From: Crossaster papposus
Lineage: Eukaryota; Echinodermata; Asteroidea; Velatida; Solasteridae
NCBI GenBank assembly: GCA_037893245.1
Contig: JBAIAA010000013.1
Coordinates: forward strand, 930,001-994,000
DNA length: 64,000 bases
Direction of reading: 5' to 3'
The notes under the pieces were generated by a model. That model saw only the letters and a list, made by a program, of their open reading frames with translations, did no database searches and was not told where the DNA came from. The translations under genes were made by a program, and so were the position numbers. Each line of letters opens with the position of its first letter. The first letter of the stretch is position 1. Shown piece after piece: positions 44,783 to 57,747 of the stretch.

Positions 44783-44853
44783 TAGCAAAGCGAGGTTTTG
44801 GTCCTCGGACCTCTGGGTTTGGGCCCATCACGCTCCCGCTGCACTACTCTGCG
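44783..44853 (-). pseudogene. Type D tRNA-like gene lacking its anticodon
   Basis: This border copy is 71 nt, with the anticodon loop shortened to read CCCAAA, so the CAT is lost. The same change recurs near 52725 and 55922, so it spreads with the repeat and is not a single slip. Confidence 0.65.
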
Positions 44854-45008
44854 TAACTATTTTTAATGAAAATGAAATCCCTATCAAATACAAAATTATC
44901 CTGAGCAGACCGAGGTTGTGATCATCCGAACTCTCGGTTACTGACCAAGAAAGGGTCTACTTTGTCACTCTGAGTCGAGTACTTCAAGTCATACCAAAAA
45001 CTTATTAG

Positions 45009-45080
45009 CAGCAGAACGAGGTTTTGATCCTCGGCACTCTGGGTTATAGGCCCAGCAAGCTTCCACTGCGCCAGCATGCC
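45009..45080 (-). tRNA. Type C tRNA-like gene, anticodon TAT (right array)
   Basis: It has the same CTGGG, CCTATAA, CCCAG anticodon arm as type C on the left. The acceptor strand reads GGCATGC here, one base different from the left array; other right-array copies have GGCATGG. A T5 tract (AAAAA on the plus strand) lies just downstream. Confidence 0.68.
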
Positions 45081-45184
45081 TCATGTAAATTTAGAAAAAC
45101 AACAAACAAAATAAAAGCAGACATTCTAAAAACATTCTAAAATATTTATTAAATTTGAATAACAGTGAAGCAAAAATACCTCTT

Positions 45185-45256
45185 TAGCAGAGCGAGGTTT
45201 CGGTCCTCGGGCCTCTGGGTTATGGTCCCATCACGCTCCCACTGCACCACTCTGCG
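45185..45256 (-). tRNA. Type B initiator-tRNA-like gene (right array)
   Basis: It matches type B of the left array, with 6 acceptor pairs, G18 G19, T loop ACCGAAA and a downstream T5 tract. In this copy the loop region reads GGGACCATAACCC, one base off the common form. Confidence 0.68.
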
Positions 45257-45408
45257 TAACTATTTGTAATGAAAATGAAATCACTTTCAAGGAAATAATT
45301 ATCCTGAGCAGACCGAGGTTGTGGTCAACCAAACTCTCGGGTACTGACCAAGAAAGTGTCTACTTTGTCACTCCGAGTCGAGTACCTCATGTCATACCAA
45401 AAACTTGT

Positions 45409-45480
45409 TAGCAGAGCGAGGTTTCGATCCTCGGACCTCTGGGTTATGGGCCCAGCACGCTTCAACTGCGCCACTATGCC
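45409..45480 (-). tRNA. Type A initiator-tRNA-like gene, anticodon CAT (right array)
   Basis: The 72 nt equal the left-array type A consensus: CCCATAA anticodon loop, ATCGAAA T loop and CGAGG/CCTCG stem, with the same T:C mismatch at 5:68. A T5 tract follows (AAAAAC on the plus strand at about 45400). That the same flaws occur in both arrays shows that both came from one already altered ancestor. Confidence 0.78.
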
Positions 45481-48400
45481 TCATGTAAATTTCGAAAATG
45501 CAAACAAAATGAAAGCAGACATTCTAAAAACATTCTACAATATTTATTAAATGTGAATAGCAGTGAAGCAAAAATACCTCGTTAGCAAAGCGAGGTTTTG
45601 GTCCTCGGGCCTCTGGGTTATGGGCCCATCACGCTCCCACTGCACCACTCTGCGTAACTATTTGTAATGAAAATGAAATCACTTTCAAGGAAATAATTAT
45701 CCTGAGCAGACCGAGGTTGTGGTCAACCAAACTCTCGGGTACTGACCAAGAAAGTGTCTACTTTGTCACTCCGAGTCGAGTACCTCATGTCATACCAACA
45801 ACTTGTTAGCAGAGCGAGGTTTCGATCCTTGGACCTCTAGGTTAAGGGCCCAGCACGCTTCAACTGCGCCACTATGCATCATGTAAATTTAGAAAATGCA
45901 AACAAAATGAAAGCAGACATTCTAAAAACATTCTACAATATTTATTAAATGTGAATAGCAGTGAAGCAAAAATACCTCGTTAGCAAAGCGAGGTTTTGGT
46001 CCTCGGACCTCTGGGTTATGGGCCCATCACGCTCCCGCTGCACTACTTTGCGTAACTATTTTTAATGAAAATGAAATCCCTATCAAATACAAAATTATCC
46101 TGAGCAGACCGAGGTTGTGATCATCCGAACTCTCGGTTACTGACCAAGAAAGGGTCTACTTTGTCACTCTGAGTCGAGTACTTCAAGTCATACCAAAAAC
46201 TTATTAGCAGCAGAACGAGGTTTTGATCCTCGGCACTCTGGGTTATAGGCCCAGCAAGCTTCCACTGCGCCAGCATGCCTCATGTAAATTTAGAAAAACA
46301 ACAAACAAAATAAAAGCAGACATTCTAAAAACATTCTAAAATATTTATTAAATTTGAATAACAGTGAAGCAAAAATACCTCTTTAGCAGAGCGAGGTTTC
46401 GGTCCTCGGGCCTCTGGGTTATGGGCCCATCACGCTCCCACTGCACCACTCTGCGTAACTATTTGTAATGAAAATGAAATCACTTTCAAGGAAATAATTA
46501 TCCTGAGCAGACCGAGGTTGTGGTCAACCAAACTCTCGGGTACTGACCAAGAAAGTGTCTACTTTGTCACTCCGAGTCGAGTACCTCATGTCATACCAAA
46601 AACTTGTTAGCAGAGCGAGGTTTCGATCCTCGGACCTCTGGGTTATGGGCCCAGCACGCTTCAACTGCGCCACTATGCCTCATGTAAATTTAGAAAATGC
46701 AAACAAAATGAAAGCAGACATTCTAAAAACATTCTACAATATTTATTAAATGTGAATAGCAGTGAAGCAAAAATACCTCGTTAGCAAAGCGAGGTTTTGG
46801 TCCTCGGACCTCAGGGTTATGGGCCCATCACGCTCCCGCTGCACTACTCTGCGTAACTATTTTTAATGAAAATGAAATCCCTATCAAATACAAAATTATC
46901 CTGAGCAGACCGAGGTTGTGATCATCCGAACTCTCGGTTACTGACCAAGAAAGGGTCTACTTTGTCACTCTGAGTCGAGTACTTCAAGTCATACCAAAAA
47001 CTTATTAGCAGCAGAACGAGTTTTTGATCCTCGGCACTCTGGGTTATAGGCCCAGCAAGCTTCCACTGCGCCACCATGCCTCATGTAAATTTAGAAAAAC
47101 AACAAACATAATAAAAGCAGACATTCTAAAAACATTCTAAAAAATGTATTAAATTTGAATAACAGTGAAGCAAAAATACTTCTTTAGCAGAGCGAGGTTT
47201 CGGTCCTCGGGCCTCTGGGTTATGGGCCCATCACGCTCCCACTGCACCACTCTGCGTAACTATTTGTAATGAAAATGAAATCACTTTCAAGGAAATAATT
47301 ATCCTGAGCAGACCGAAGTTGTGGTCAACCAAACTCTCGGGTACTGACCAAGAAAGTGTCTACTTTGTCACTCCGAGTCGAGTACCTCATGTCATACCAA
47401 AAAATTGTTAGCAGAGCGAGGTTTCGATCCTAGGACCTCTGGGTTATGGGCCCAGCACGCTTCAACTGCGCCACTATGCCTCATGTAAATTTAGAAAATG
47501 CAAACAAAATGAAAGCAGACATTCTAAAAACATTCTACAATATTTATTAAATGTGAATAGCAGTGAAGCAAAAATACCTCGTTAGCAAAGCGAGGTTTTG
47601 GTCCTCGGACCTCTGTTAATGAAAATGAAATCCCTATCAAATACAAAATTATCCTGAGCAGACCGAGGTTGTGATCATCCGAACTCTCGGTTACTGACCA
47701 AGAAAGGGTCTACTTTGTCACTCTGAGTCGAGTACTTCAAGTTATACCAAAAACTTATTAGCAGCAGAACGAGGTTTTGATCCTCGGCACTCTGGGTCAT
47801 AGGCCCAGCAAGCTTCCACTGCGCCAGCATGCCTCATGTAAATTTAGAAAAACAACAAACAAAATAAAAGCAGACATTCTAAAAACATTCTAAAATATTT
47901 ATTAAATTTGAATAACAGTGAAGCAAAAATACCTCTTTAGCAGAGCGAGGTTTCGGTCCTCGGGCCTCTGGGTTATGGGCCCATCACGCTCCCACTGCAC
48001 CACTCTGCGTAACTATTTGTAATGAAAATGAAATCACTTTCAAGGAAATAATTATCCTGAGCAGACCGAGGTTGTGGTCAACCAAACTCTCGGGTACTGA
48101 CCAAGAAAGTGTCTACTTTGTCACTCCGAGTCGAGTACCTCATGTCATACCAAAAACTTGTTAGCAGAGCGAGGTTTCGATCCTCGGACCTCTGGGTTAT
48201 GGGCCCAGCACGCTTCAACTGCGCCACTATGCCTCATGTAAATTTAGAAAATGCAAACAAAATGAAAGCAGACATTCTAAAAACATTCTACAATATTTAT
48301 TAAATGTGAATAGCAGTGAAGCAAAAATACCTCGTTAGAAAAGCGAGGTTTTGGTCCTCGGACCTCTGGGTTATGGGCCCATCACGCTCCCGCTGCACTA

Positions 48401-49753
48401 CTCTGCGTAACTATTTTTAATGAAAATGAAATCCCTATCAAATACAAAATTATCCTGAGCAGACCGAGGTTGTGATCATCCGAACTCTCGGTTACTGACC
48501 AAGAAAGGGTCTACTTTGTCACTCTGAGTCGAGTATTTCAAGTCATACCAAAAACTTATTAGCAGCAGAACGAGTTTTTGATCCTCGGCACTCTGGGTTA
48601 TAGGCCCAGCAAGCTTCCACTGCGCCACCATGCCTCATGTAAATTTAGAAAAACAAACCACACAAAATAAAAACAGACATTCTAAAAACATTCTAAAATA
48701 TTTATTAAATTTGAATAACAGTGAAGCAAAAATACCTCTTTAGCAGAGCGAGGTTTCGGTCCTCGGGCCTCTGGGTTATGGGCCCATCACGCTCCCACTG
48801 CACCACTCTGCGTAACTATTTGTAATGAAAATGAAATCACTTTCAAGGAAATAATTTTCCTGAGCAGACCGAGGTTGTGGTCAACCAAACTCTCGGGTAC
48901 TGACCAAGAAAGTGTCTACTTTGTCACTCCGAGTCGAGTACCTCATGTCATACCAAAAACTTGTTAGCAGAGCTAGGTTTCGATCCTCGGACCTCTGGGT
49001 TATGGGCCCAGCACGCTTCAACTGCGCCACTATGCCTCATGTAAATTTAGAAAATGCAAACAAAATGAAAGCAGACATTCTAAAAACATTCTACAATATT
49101 TATTAAATGTGAATAGCAGTGAAGCAAAAATACCTCGTTAGAAAAGCGAGGTTTTGGTCCTCGGACCTCTGGGTTATCGGCCCATCACGCTCCCGCTGCA
49201 CTACTCTGCGTAACTATTTTTAATGAAAATGAAATCCCTATCAAATACATAATTATCCTGAGCAGACCGAGGTTGTGATCATCCGAACTCTCGGTTACTG
49301 ACCAAGAAAGGGTCTACTTTGTCACTCTGAGTCGAGTACTTCAAGTCATACCAAAAACTTATTAGCAGCAGAACGAGTTTTTGATCCTCGGCACTCTGGG
49401 TTATAGGCCCAGCAAGCTTCCACTGCGCCACCATGCCTCATGTAAATTTAGAAAAACAAACCACACAAAATAAAAGCAGACATTCTAAAAACATTATAAA
49501 ATATTTATTAAATTTGAATAACAGTGAAGCAAAAATACCTCTTTAGCAGAGCGAGGTTTCGGTCCTCGGGCCTCCGGGTTATGGGCCCATCACGCTCCCA
49601 CTGCACCACTCTGCGTAACTATTTGTAATGAAAATGAAATCACTTTCAAGGAAATAATTATCCTGAGCAGACCGAGGTTGTGGTCAACCAAACTCTCGGG
49701 TACTGACCAAGAAAGTGTCTACTTTGTCACTCCGAGTCGAGTACCTCAAGTCA

Positions 49754-49850
49754 TACCAAAAACTTATTAGCAGCAGAACGAGTTTTTGATCCTCGGCACT
49801 CTGGGTTATAGGCCCAGCAAGCTTCCACTGCGCCACCATGCCTCATGTAA
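49754..49850 (-). repeat. Junction where an A spacer is joined to a C gene
   Basis: The A-side spacer (GTCACTCCGAGTCGAGTACC) runs straight into a C-type gene (ACGAG, CGGCACTC, TATAGGCCCAG) instead of an A-type gene. This explains the 1206-bp step between A genes at 48965 and 50171. It is a recombination joint between the two half-units. Confidence 0.6.
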
Positions 49851-52800
49851 ATTTAGAAAAACAACAAACATAATAAAAGCAGACATTCTAAAAACATTCT
49901 AAAAAATTTATTAAATTTGAATAACAGTGAAGCAAAAATACTTCTTTAGCAGAGCGAGGTTTCGGTCTTCGGGCCTCTGGGTTATGGGCCCATCACGCTC
50001 CCACTGCACCACTCTGCGTAACTATTTGTAATGAAAATGAAATCACTTTCAAGGAAATAATTATCCTGAGCAGACCGAGGTTGTGGTCAACCAAACTCTC
50101 GGGTACTGACCAAGAAAGTGTCTACTTTGTCACTCCGAGTCGAGTACCTCATGTCATACCAAAAAATTGTTAGCAGAGCGAGGTTTCGATCCTAGGACCT
50201 CTGGGTTATGGGCCCAGCACGCTTCAACTGCGCCACTATGCCTCATGTAAATTTAGAAAATGCAAACAAAATGAAAGCAGACATTCTAAAAACATTCTAC
50301 AATATTTATTAAATGTGAATAGCAGTGAAGCAAAAATACCTCGTTAGCAAAGCGAGGTTTTGGTCCTCGGACCTCTGTCAATGAAAATGAAATCCCTATA
50401 AAATACAAAATTATCCTGAGCAGACCGAGGTTGTGATCATCCGAACTCTCAGTTACTGACCAAGAAAGGGTCTACTTTGTCACTCTGAGTCGAGTACTTC
50501 AAGTTATACCAAAAACTTATTAGCAGCAGAACGAGGTTTTGATCCTCGGCACTCTGGGTCATAGGCCCAGCAAGCTTCCACTGCGCCAGCATGCCTCATG
50601 TAAATTTAGAAAAACAACAAACAAAATAAAAGCAGACATTCTAAAAACATTCTAAAATATTTATTAAATTTGAATAACAGTGAAGCAAAAATACCTCTTT
50701 AGCAGAGCGAGGTTTCGGTCCTCGGGCCTCTGGGTTATGGGCCCATCACGCTCCCACTGCACCACTCTGCGTAACTATTTGTAATGAAAATGAAATCACT
50801 TTCAAGGAAATAATTATCCTGAGCAGACCGAGGTTGTGGTCAACCAAACTCTCGGGTACTGACCAAGAAAGTGTCTACTTTGTCACTCCGAGTCGAGTAC
50901 CTCATGTCATACCAAAAACTTGTTAGCAGAGCGAGGTTTCGATCCTCGGACCTCTGGGTTATGGGCCCAGCACGCTTCAACTGCGCCACTATGCCTCATG
51001 TAAATTTAGAAAATGCAAACAAAATGAAAGCAGACATTCTAAAAACATTCTACAATATTTATTAAATGTGAATAGCAGTGAAGCAAAAATACCTCGTTAG
51101 AAAAGCGAGGTTTTGGTCCTCGGACCTCTGGGTTATGGGCCCATCACGCTCCCGCTGCACTACTCTGCGTAACTATTTTTAATGAAAATGAAATCCCTAT
51201 CAAATACAAAATTATCCTGAGCAGACCGAGGTTGTGATCATCCGAACTCTCGGTTACTGACCAAGAAAGGGTCTACTTTGTCACTCTGAGTCGAGTACTT
51301 CAAGTCATACCAAAAACTTATTAGCAGCAGAACGAGTTTTTGATCCTCGGCACTCTGGGTTATAGGCCCAGCAAGCTTCCACTGCGCCACCATGCCTCAT
51401 GTAAATTTAGAAAAACAAACCACACAAAATAAAAGCAGACATTCTAAAATATTTATTAAATTTGAATAACAGTGAAGCAAAAATACCTCTTTAGCAGAGC
51501 GAGGTTTCGGTCCTCGGGCCTCTGGGTTATGGGCCCATCACGCTCCCACTGCACCACTCTGCGTAACTATTTGTAATGAAAATGAAATCACTTTCAAGGA
51601 AATAATTATCCTGAGCAGACCGAGGTTGTGGTCAACCAAACTCTCGGGTACTGACCAAGAAAGTGTCTACTTTGTCACTCCGAGTCGAGTACCTCATGTC
51701 ATACCAAAAACTTGTTAGCAGAGCTAGGTTTCGATCCTCGGACCTCTGGGTTATGGGCCCAGCACGCTTCAACTGCGCCACTATGCCTCATGTAAATTTA
51801 GAAAATGCAAACAAAATGAAAGCAGACATTCTAAAAACATTCTACAATATTTATTAAATGTGAATAGCAGTGAAGCAAAAATACCTCGTTAGAAAAGCGA
51901 GGTTTTGGTCCTCGGACCTCTGGGTTATGGGCCCATCACGCTCCCGCTGCACTACTCTGCGTAACTATTTTTAATGAAAATGAAATCCCTATCAAATACA
52001 TAATTATCCTGAGCAGACCGAGGTTGTGATCATCCGAACTCTCGGTTACTGACCAAGAAAGGGTCTACTTTGTCACTCTGAGTCGAGTACTTCAAGTCAT
52101 ACCAAAAACTTATTAGCAGCAGAACGAGTTTTTGATCCTCGGCACTCTGGGTTATAGGCCCAGCAAGCTTCCACTGCGCCACCATGCCTCATGTAAATTT
52201 AGAAAAACAAACCACACAAAATAAAAGCAGACATTCTAAAAACATTCTAAAATATTTATTAAATTTGAATAACAGTGAAGCAAAAATACCTCTTTAGCAG
52301 AGCGAGGTTTCGGTCCTCGGGCCTCCGGGTTATGGGCCCATCACGCTCCCACTGCACCACTCTGCGTAACTATTTGTAATGAAAATGAAATCACTTTCAA
52401 GGAAATAATTATCCTGAGCAGACCGAGGTTGTGGTCAACCAAACTCTCGGGTACTGACCAAGAAAGTGTCTACTTTGTCACTTCGAGTCGAGTACCTCAT
52501 GTCATACCAAAAACTTGTTAGCAGAGCGAGGTTTCGATCCTCGGACCTCTGGGTTATGGGCCCAGCACGCTTCAACTGCGCCACTATGCCTCATGTAAAT
52601 TTAGAAAATGCAAACAAAATGAAAGCAGACATTCTAAAAACATTCTACAATATTTATTAAATGTGAATAGCAGTGAAGCAAAAATACCTCGTTAGCAAAG
52701 CGAGGTTTTGGTCCTCGGACCTCTGGGTTTGGGCCCATCACGCTCCCGCTGCACCACTCTGCGTAACTATTTTTAATGAAAATGAAATCCCTATCAAATA

Positions 52801-55800
52801 CAAAATTTTCCTGAGCAGACCGAGGTTGTGATCATCCAAACTCTCGGTTACTGACCAAGAAAGGGTCTACTTTGTCACTCTGAGTCGAGTACTTCAAGTC
52901 ATACCAAAAACTTATTAGCAGCAGAACGAGGTTTTGATCCTCGGCACTCTGGGTTATAGGCCCAGCAAGCTTCCACTGCGCCAGCATGCCTCATGTAGAT
53001 TTAGAAAAACAACAAACAAAATAAAAGCAGACATTCTAAAAACATTCTAAAATATTTATTAAATTTGAATAACAGTGAAGCAAAAATACCTCTTTAGCAG
53101 AGCGAGGTTTCGGTCCTCGGGCCTCTGAACCCATCACGCTCCCACTGCACCACTCTGCGTAACTATTTGTAATGAAAATGAAATCACTTTCAAGGAAATA
53201 ATTATCCTGAGCAGACCGAGGTTGTGGTCAACCAAACTCTCGGGTACTGACCAAGAAAGTGTCTACTTTGTCACTCCGAGTCGAGTACCTCATGTCATAC
53301 CAAAAACTTGTTAGCAGAGCGAGGTTTCGATCCTCGGACCTCTGGGTTATGGGCCCAGCACGCTTCAACTGCGCCACTATGCCTCATGTAAATTTAGAAA
53401 ATGCAAACAAAATGAAAGCAGACATTCTAAAAACATTCTACAATATTTATTAAATGTGAATAGCAGTGAAGCAAAAATACCTCGTTAGAAAAGCGAGGTT
53501 TTGGTCCTCGGACCTCTGGGTTATGGGCCCATCACGCTCCCGCTGCACTACTCTGCGTAACTATTTTTAATGAAAATGAAATCCCTATCAAATACAAAAT
53601 TATCCTGAGCAGACCGAGGTTGTGATCATCCGAACTCTCGGTTACTGACCAAGAAAGGGTCTACTTTGTCACTCTGAGTCGAGTACTTCAAGTCATACCA
53701 AAAACTTATTAGCAGCAGAACGAGTTTTTGATCCTCGGCACTCTGGGTTATAGGCCCAGCAAGCTTCCACTGCGCCACCATGCCTCATGTAAATTTAGAA
53801 AAACAACAAACAAAATAAAAGCAGACATTCTAAAAACATTCTAAAATATGTATTAAATTTGAATAACAGTGAAGCAAAAATACCTCTTTAGCAGAGCGAG
53901 GTTTCGGTCCTCGGGCCTCTGGGTTATGGGCCCATCACGCTCCCACTGCACCACTCTGCGTAACTATTTGTAATGAAAATGAAATCACTTTCAAGGAAAT
54001 AATTATCCTGAGCAGACCGAGGTTGTGGTCAACCAAACTCTCGGGTACTGACCAAGAAAGTGTCTACTTTGTCACTCCGAGTCGAGTACCTCATGGCATA
54101 CCAACAACTTGTTAGCAGAGCGAGGTTTCGATCCTTGGACCTCTAGGTTAAGGGCCCAGCACGCTTCAACTGCGCCACTATGCCTCATGTAAATTTAGAA
54201 AATGCAAACAAAATGAAAGCAGACATTCTAAAAACATTCTACAATATTTATTAAATGTGAATAGCAGTGAAGCAAAAATACCTCGTTAGCAAAGCGAGGT
54301 TTTGGTCCTCGGACCTCTGGATTATGGGCCCATCACGCTCCCGCTGCACTACTCTGCGTAACTATTTTTAATGAAAATGAAATCCCTATCAAATACAAAA
54401 TTATCCTGAGCAGACCGAGGTTGTGATCATCCGAACTCTCGGTTACTGACCAAGAAAGGGTCTACTTTGTCACTCTGAGTCGAGTACTTCAAGTCATACC
54501 AAAACCTTATTAGCAGCAGAACGAGTTTGTGATCCTCGGCACTCTGGGTTATAGGCCCAGCAAGCTTCCACTGCGCCACCATGCCTCATGTAAATTTAGA
54601 AAAACAACAAACATAATAAAAGCAGACATTCTAAAAACATTCTAAAAAATTTATTAAATTTGAATAACAGTGAAGCAAAAATATTTCTTTAGCAGAGCGA
54701 GGTTTCGGTCCTCGGGCCTCTGGGTTATGGGCCCATCACGCTTCCACTGCACCACTCTGCGTAACTATTTGTAATGAAAATGAAATCACTTTCAAGGAAA
54801 TAATTATCCTGAGCAGACCGAGGTTGTGGTCAACCAAACTCTCGGGTACTGACCAAGAAAGTGTCTACTTTGTCACTCCGAGTCGAGTACCTCATGTCAT
54901 ACCAAAAAATTGTTAGCAGAGCGAGGTTTCGATCCTAGGACCTCTGGGTTATGGGCCCAGCACGCTTCAACTGCGCCACTATGCCTCATGTAAATTTAGA
55001 AAATGCAAACAAAATGAAAGCACACATTCTAAAAACATTCTACAATATTTATTAAATGTGAATAGCAGTGAAGCAAAAATACCTAGTTAGCAAAGCGAGG
55101 TTTTGGTCCTCGGACCTCTGGGTTATGGGCCCATCACGTTCCCACTGCACCACTCTGCGTAACTATTTTTAATGAAAATGAAATCCCTATCAAATACAAA
55201 ATTATCCTGAGCAGACCGAGGTTGTGATCATCCGAACTCTCGGTTACTGACCAAGAAAGGGTCTACTTTGTCACTCTGAGTCGAGTACTTCAAGTCATAC
55301 CAAAAACTTATTAGCAGCAGAGCGAGGTTTTGATCCTCGGCACTCTGGGTTATAGGCCCAGCAAGCTTCCACTGCGCCACCATGCCTCATGTAAATTTAG
55401 AAAAACAACAAACAAAATAAAAGCAGACATTCTAAAAACATTCTAAAATATTTATTAAATTTGAATAACAGTGAAGCAAAAATACCTCTTTAGCAGAGCG
55501 AGGTTTCGGTCCTTGGGCCTCTGGGTTATGGGCCCATCACGCTCCCACTGCACCACTCTGCGTAACTATTTGTAATGAAAATGAAATCACTTTCAAGGAA
55601 ATAATTATCCTGAGCAGACCGAGGTTGTGGTCAACCAAACTCTCGGGTACTGACCAAGAAAGTGTCTACTTTGTCACTCCGAGTCGAGTACCTCATGTCA
55701 TACCAAAAACTTGTTAGCAGAGCGAGGTTTCGATCCTCGGACCTCTGGGTTATGGGCCCAGCACGCTTCAACTGCGCCACTATGCCTCATGTAAATTTAG

Positions 55801-56286
55801 AAAATGCAAACAAAATGAAAGCAGACATTCTAAAAACATTCTACAATATTTATTAAATGTGAATAGCAGTGAAGCAAAAATACCTCGTTAGCAAAGCGAT
55901 GTTTTGGTCCTCGGACCTCTGGGTTTGGGCCCATCACGCTCCCGCTGCACTACTCTGCGTAACTATTTTTAATGAAAATGAAATCCCTATCAAATACAAA
56001 ATTATCCTGAGCAGACCGAGGTTGTGATCATCCGAACTCTCGGTTACTGACCAAGAAAGGGTCTACTTTGTCACTCTGAGTCGAGTACTTCAAGTCATAC
56101 CAAAAACTTATTAGCAGCAGAACGAGGTTTTGATCCTCGGCACTCTGGGTTATAGGCCCAGCAAGCTTCCACTGCGCCAGCATGCCTCATGTAAATTTAG
56201 AAAATGCAAACAAAATGAAAGCAGACATTCTAAAAACATTCTACAATATTTATTAAATGTGAATAGCAGTGAAGCAAAAATACCTT

Positions 56287-57023
56287 TTAGACCTTTGCAC
56301 GCTACGAATCAGTGTACTGAGTAGTCCCTCCCTGCTGGATTGTTTGTGTGTACATACTCAAAATAGGCATCTGTTCTGTTCATTAAATTGCTTTTTTTCT
56401 CATTGAAGATGTTTTTGTATCACGAAACCCAAAATTAATTATTTGTAGAATAAAAGATTTCCAATATATTGATTCAATCATGATGTCTAAGCAATTTTTT
56501 ATTGTGTAAGTTACCAATTTTTTTAATCCATGGTTGTTTACGATGAAAAGCAGCATCTCCGCCATCTTGCATTATTTGCGGCCGCTTGGCGATCATTACC
56601 ACCCGCCCGTGATCCGTTGTTGTCCTCCGGTGCCGGCCAGGGCTAAATCCACCACTAAGACATGCGACATGTACACACAGTGATTGTCATCACAATCGCC
56701 GATTTCACTCCCTGCCAAAACCTCTAAAAAGTCCAATTCTCTGTCCCAAAAAATCTCCCTAAAAGCATCATCGGCATCCATGACATTATTGGGTAAATCA
56801 GGTGCAGAACATACAACATACAAAGAAAAGTTTCGCTGATTACACGTTGAAAATTCAGTCCATAGATTGACAATGTCATACAATACCCCATCAGGTCAGG
56901 GGTTATGATGACGTATTTTATTTGGACACTAAATGCTGCATACTATCTGGGCGCAAATATGCGCCTATAGCAGTGTGGGAATACAAGGTGCGGGCGCAAA
57001 TATGCGCCTATAGCATGCAAAAG
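56287..57023. other. Unassigned region right of the array
   Basis: I see no supported gene. A 95-codon minus-strand ORF (56596-56883) has no motif that I know. A 24-bp direct repeat lies at 56949-56972 and 56992-57015. Confidence 0.35.
56949..57015. repeat. 24-bp direct repeat with palindromic core
   Basis: Two identical copies start GGGCGCAAATATGCGCC and go on TATAGCA, at 56949 and 56992. The core GGCGCATATTTGCGCC pairs with itself almost perfectly. The second copy lies 8 bp from an orphan tRNA fragment. Confidence 0.75.
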
Positions 57024-57052
57024 GTTAGCAGAGCGAGGTTTTGGTCATCGGG
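57024..57052 (-). pseudogene. Orphan tRNA 3' fragment outside the array
   Basis: On the minus strand it reads CCGATGACCAAAACCTCGCTCTGCTAAC, the T arm and acceptor 3' strand of a D/B-type array gene. It lies about 740 bp beyond the array end in unrelated DNA. It could be a remnant of a once longer array or a short insertion. Confidence 0.7.
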
Positions 57053-57518
57053 TTCCACTCACTAAATACGGGGCTCATTGTAACCAACGCAAAAATAGAA
57101 AGAAAGAGCGCCGCCTGGTAACGCTCAGGAGTAGGGTGGCAATATTTTTTTGACTGGAAATTGAAGATTAAGACTCCTAGAATAATTTTCGTTTTCAAAC
57201 TGAGGGGGGTTGACCGAATGAATTTTTTGTATACTCCCCTTCCCACAAACCACCCCTAAAATGGTGGCCCAGCTCTGGGCCCAGGTCTAAATGTAGCCCC
57301 CCGCCTCTATGCAAAATATACCCACTTATTGGTCTTTTTTGTGAACGCGATCCCCCGAGTTGGAAGCCACAGGTCACCAATTCTTGATTTCCACAGATAT
57401 TTCTACAATCAGTCCAGTTTATAGCCTCCAGGGACCTCTTAATCAAAATTACCGGAGAGATCACAAAATATTAATGAGCTCGCGCGCAGTGATTTTCAGA
57501 GATTTAGTGGCATATGCA
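57053..57518. other. Unassigned region before the P-type element
   Basis: Mixed sequence without a credible gene; ORFs on the minus strand lack known motifs. TATTTTTTTGACTGG and GGGGGTTGACC phrases are not repeated elsewhere in the window. Confidence 0.3.
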
Positions 57519-57679
57519 CCACTGACCTCTATACCTGGACGGATCATTGGCTCACAGAAGTGACGCCGTGGGTCCGCCATGTTGCACTTCCGAAACATCG
57601 ACGTGCGAGAAGGATGTAATACAGATTTGTGTACAGCCTTGTGTGCAGGTTCTGTTTCTGAACTTTATAATCGTTGAAA

Positions 57680-57747
57680 ATGCCCACATGTGCTGCAATT
57701 AACTGCTCAAACCGGTGTAATAAAGGATGTGTACAGACATTTCATTC
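57680..57747 (+). pseudogene. THAP-domain protein, exon 1
   Basis: The 68-nt exon opens with an ATG and codes for MPTCAAINCSNRCNKG and CVQTFH. That is the start of a THAP C2CH zinc finger: first Cys, CSNR-type turn and the FH before the FP motif. A strong splice donor, C|GTAAGT, follows at 57748. It ends in phase 2 and fits exon 2 at 58588 across an 840-bp intron. THAP fingers bind DNA at the ends of P elements and also occur in domesticated host genes; the MITE-like sequence just upstream favours a transposon. Confidence 0.65.

Larger units (their letters stand above)
44733..56286 (-). repeat. Right initiator-tRNA satellite array, inverted
   Basis: This is the same 801-bp C-D-A-B family as at 1-15136 but with the genes on the minus strand. 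Type A genes lie at 45409, 45807, 46608, 47409, 48162, 48965, 50171, 50924, 51716, 52519, 53312, 54113, 54914 and 55715 (left ends, each 72 nt). Spacing is mostly 793-803, with 398, 753 and 1206 exceptions. Both borders are sharp: it starts inside the Harbinger transposase and ends at 56286 in unique DNA. Rare variants are shared at distances of 2762 and about 8306 bp, so blocks were copied within the array. Confidence 0.93.

Noticed and set aside
56596-56883. 95-codon minus-strand ORF
   Set aside because: No known motif, no splice or repeat context, and of a length expected by chance.
57195-57464. 89-codon minus-strand ORF
   Set aside because: Composition is unlike a folded protein and no family motif was found.
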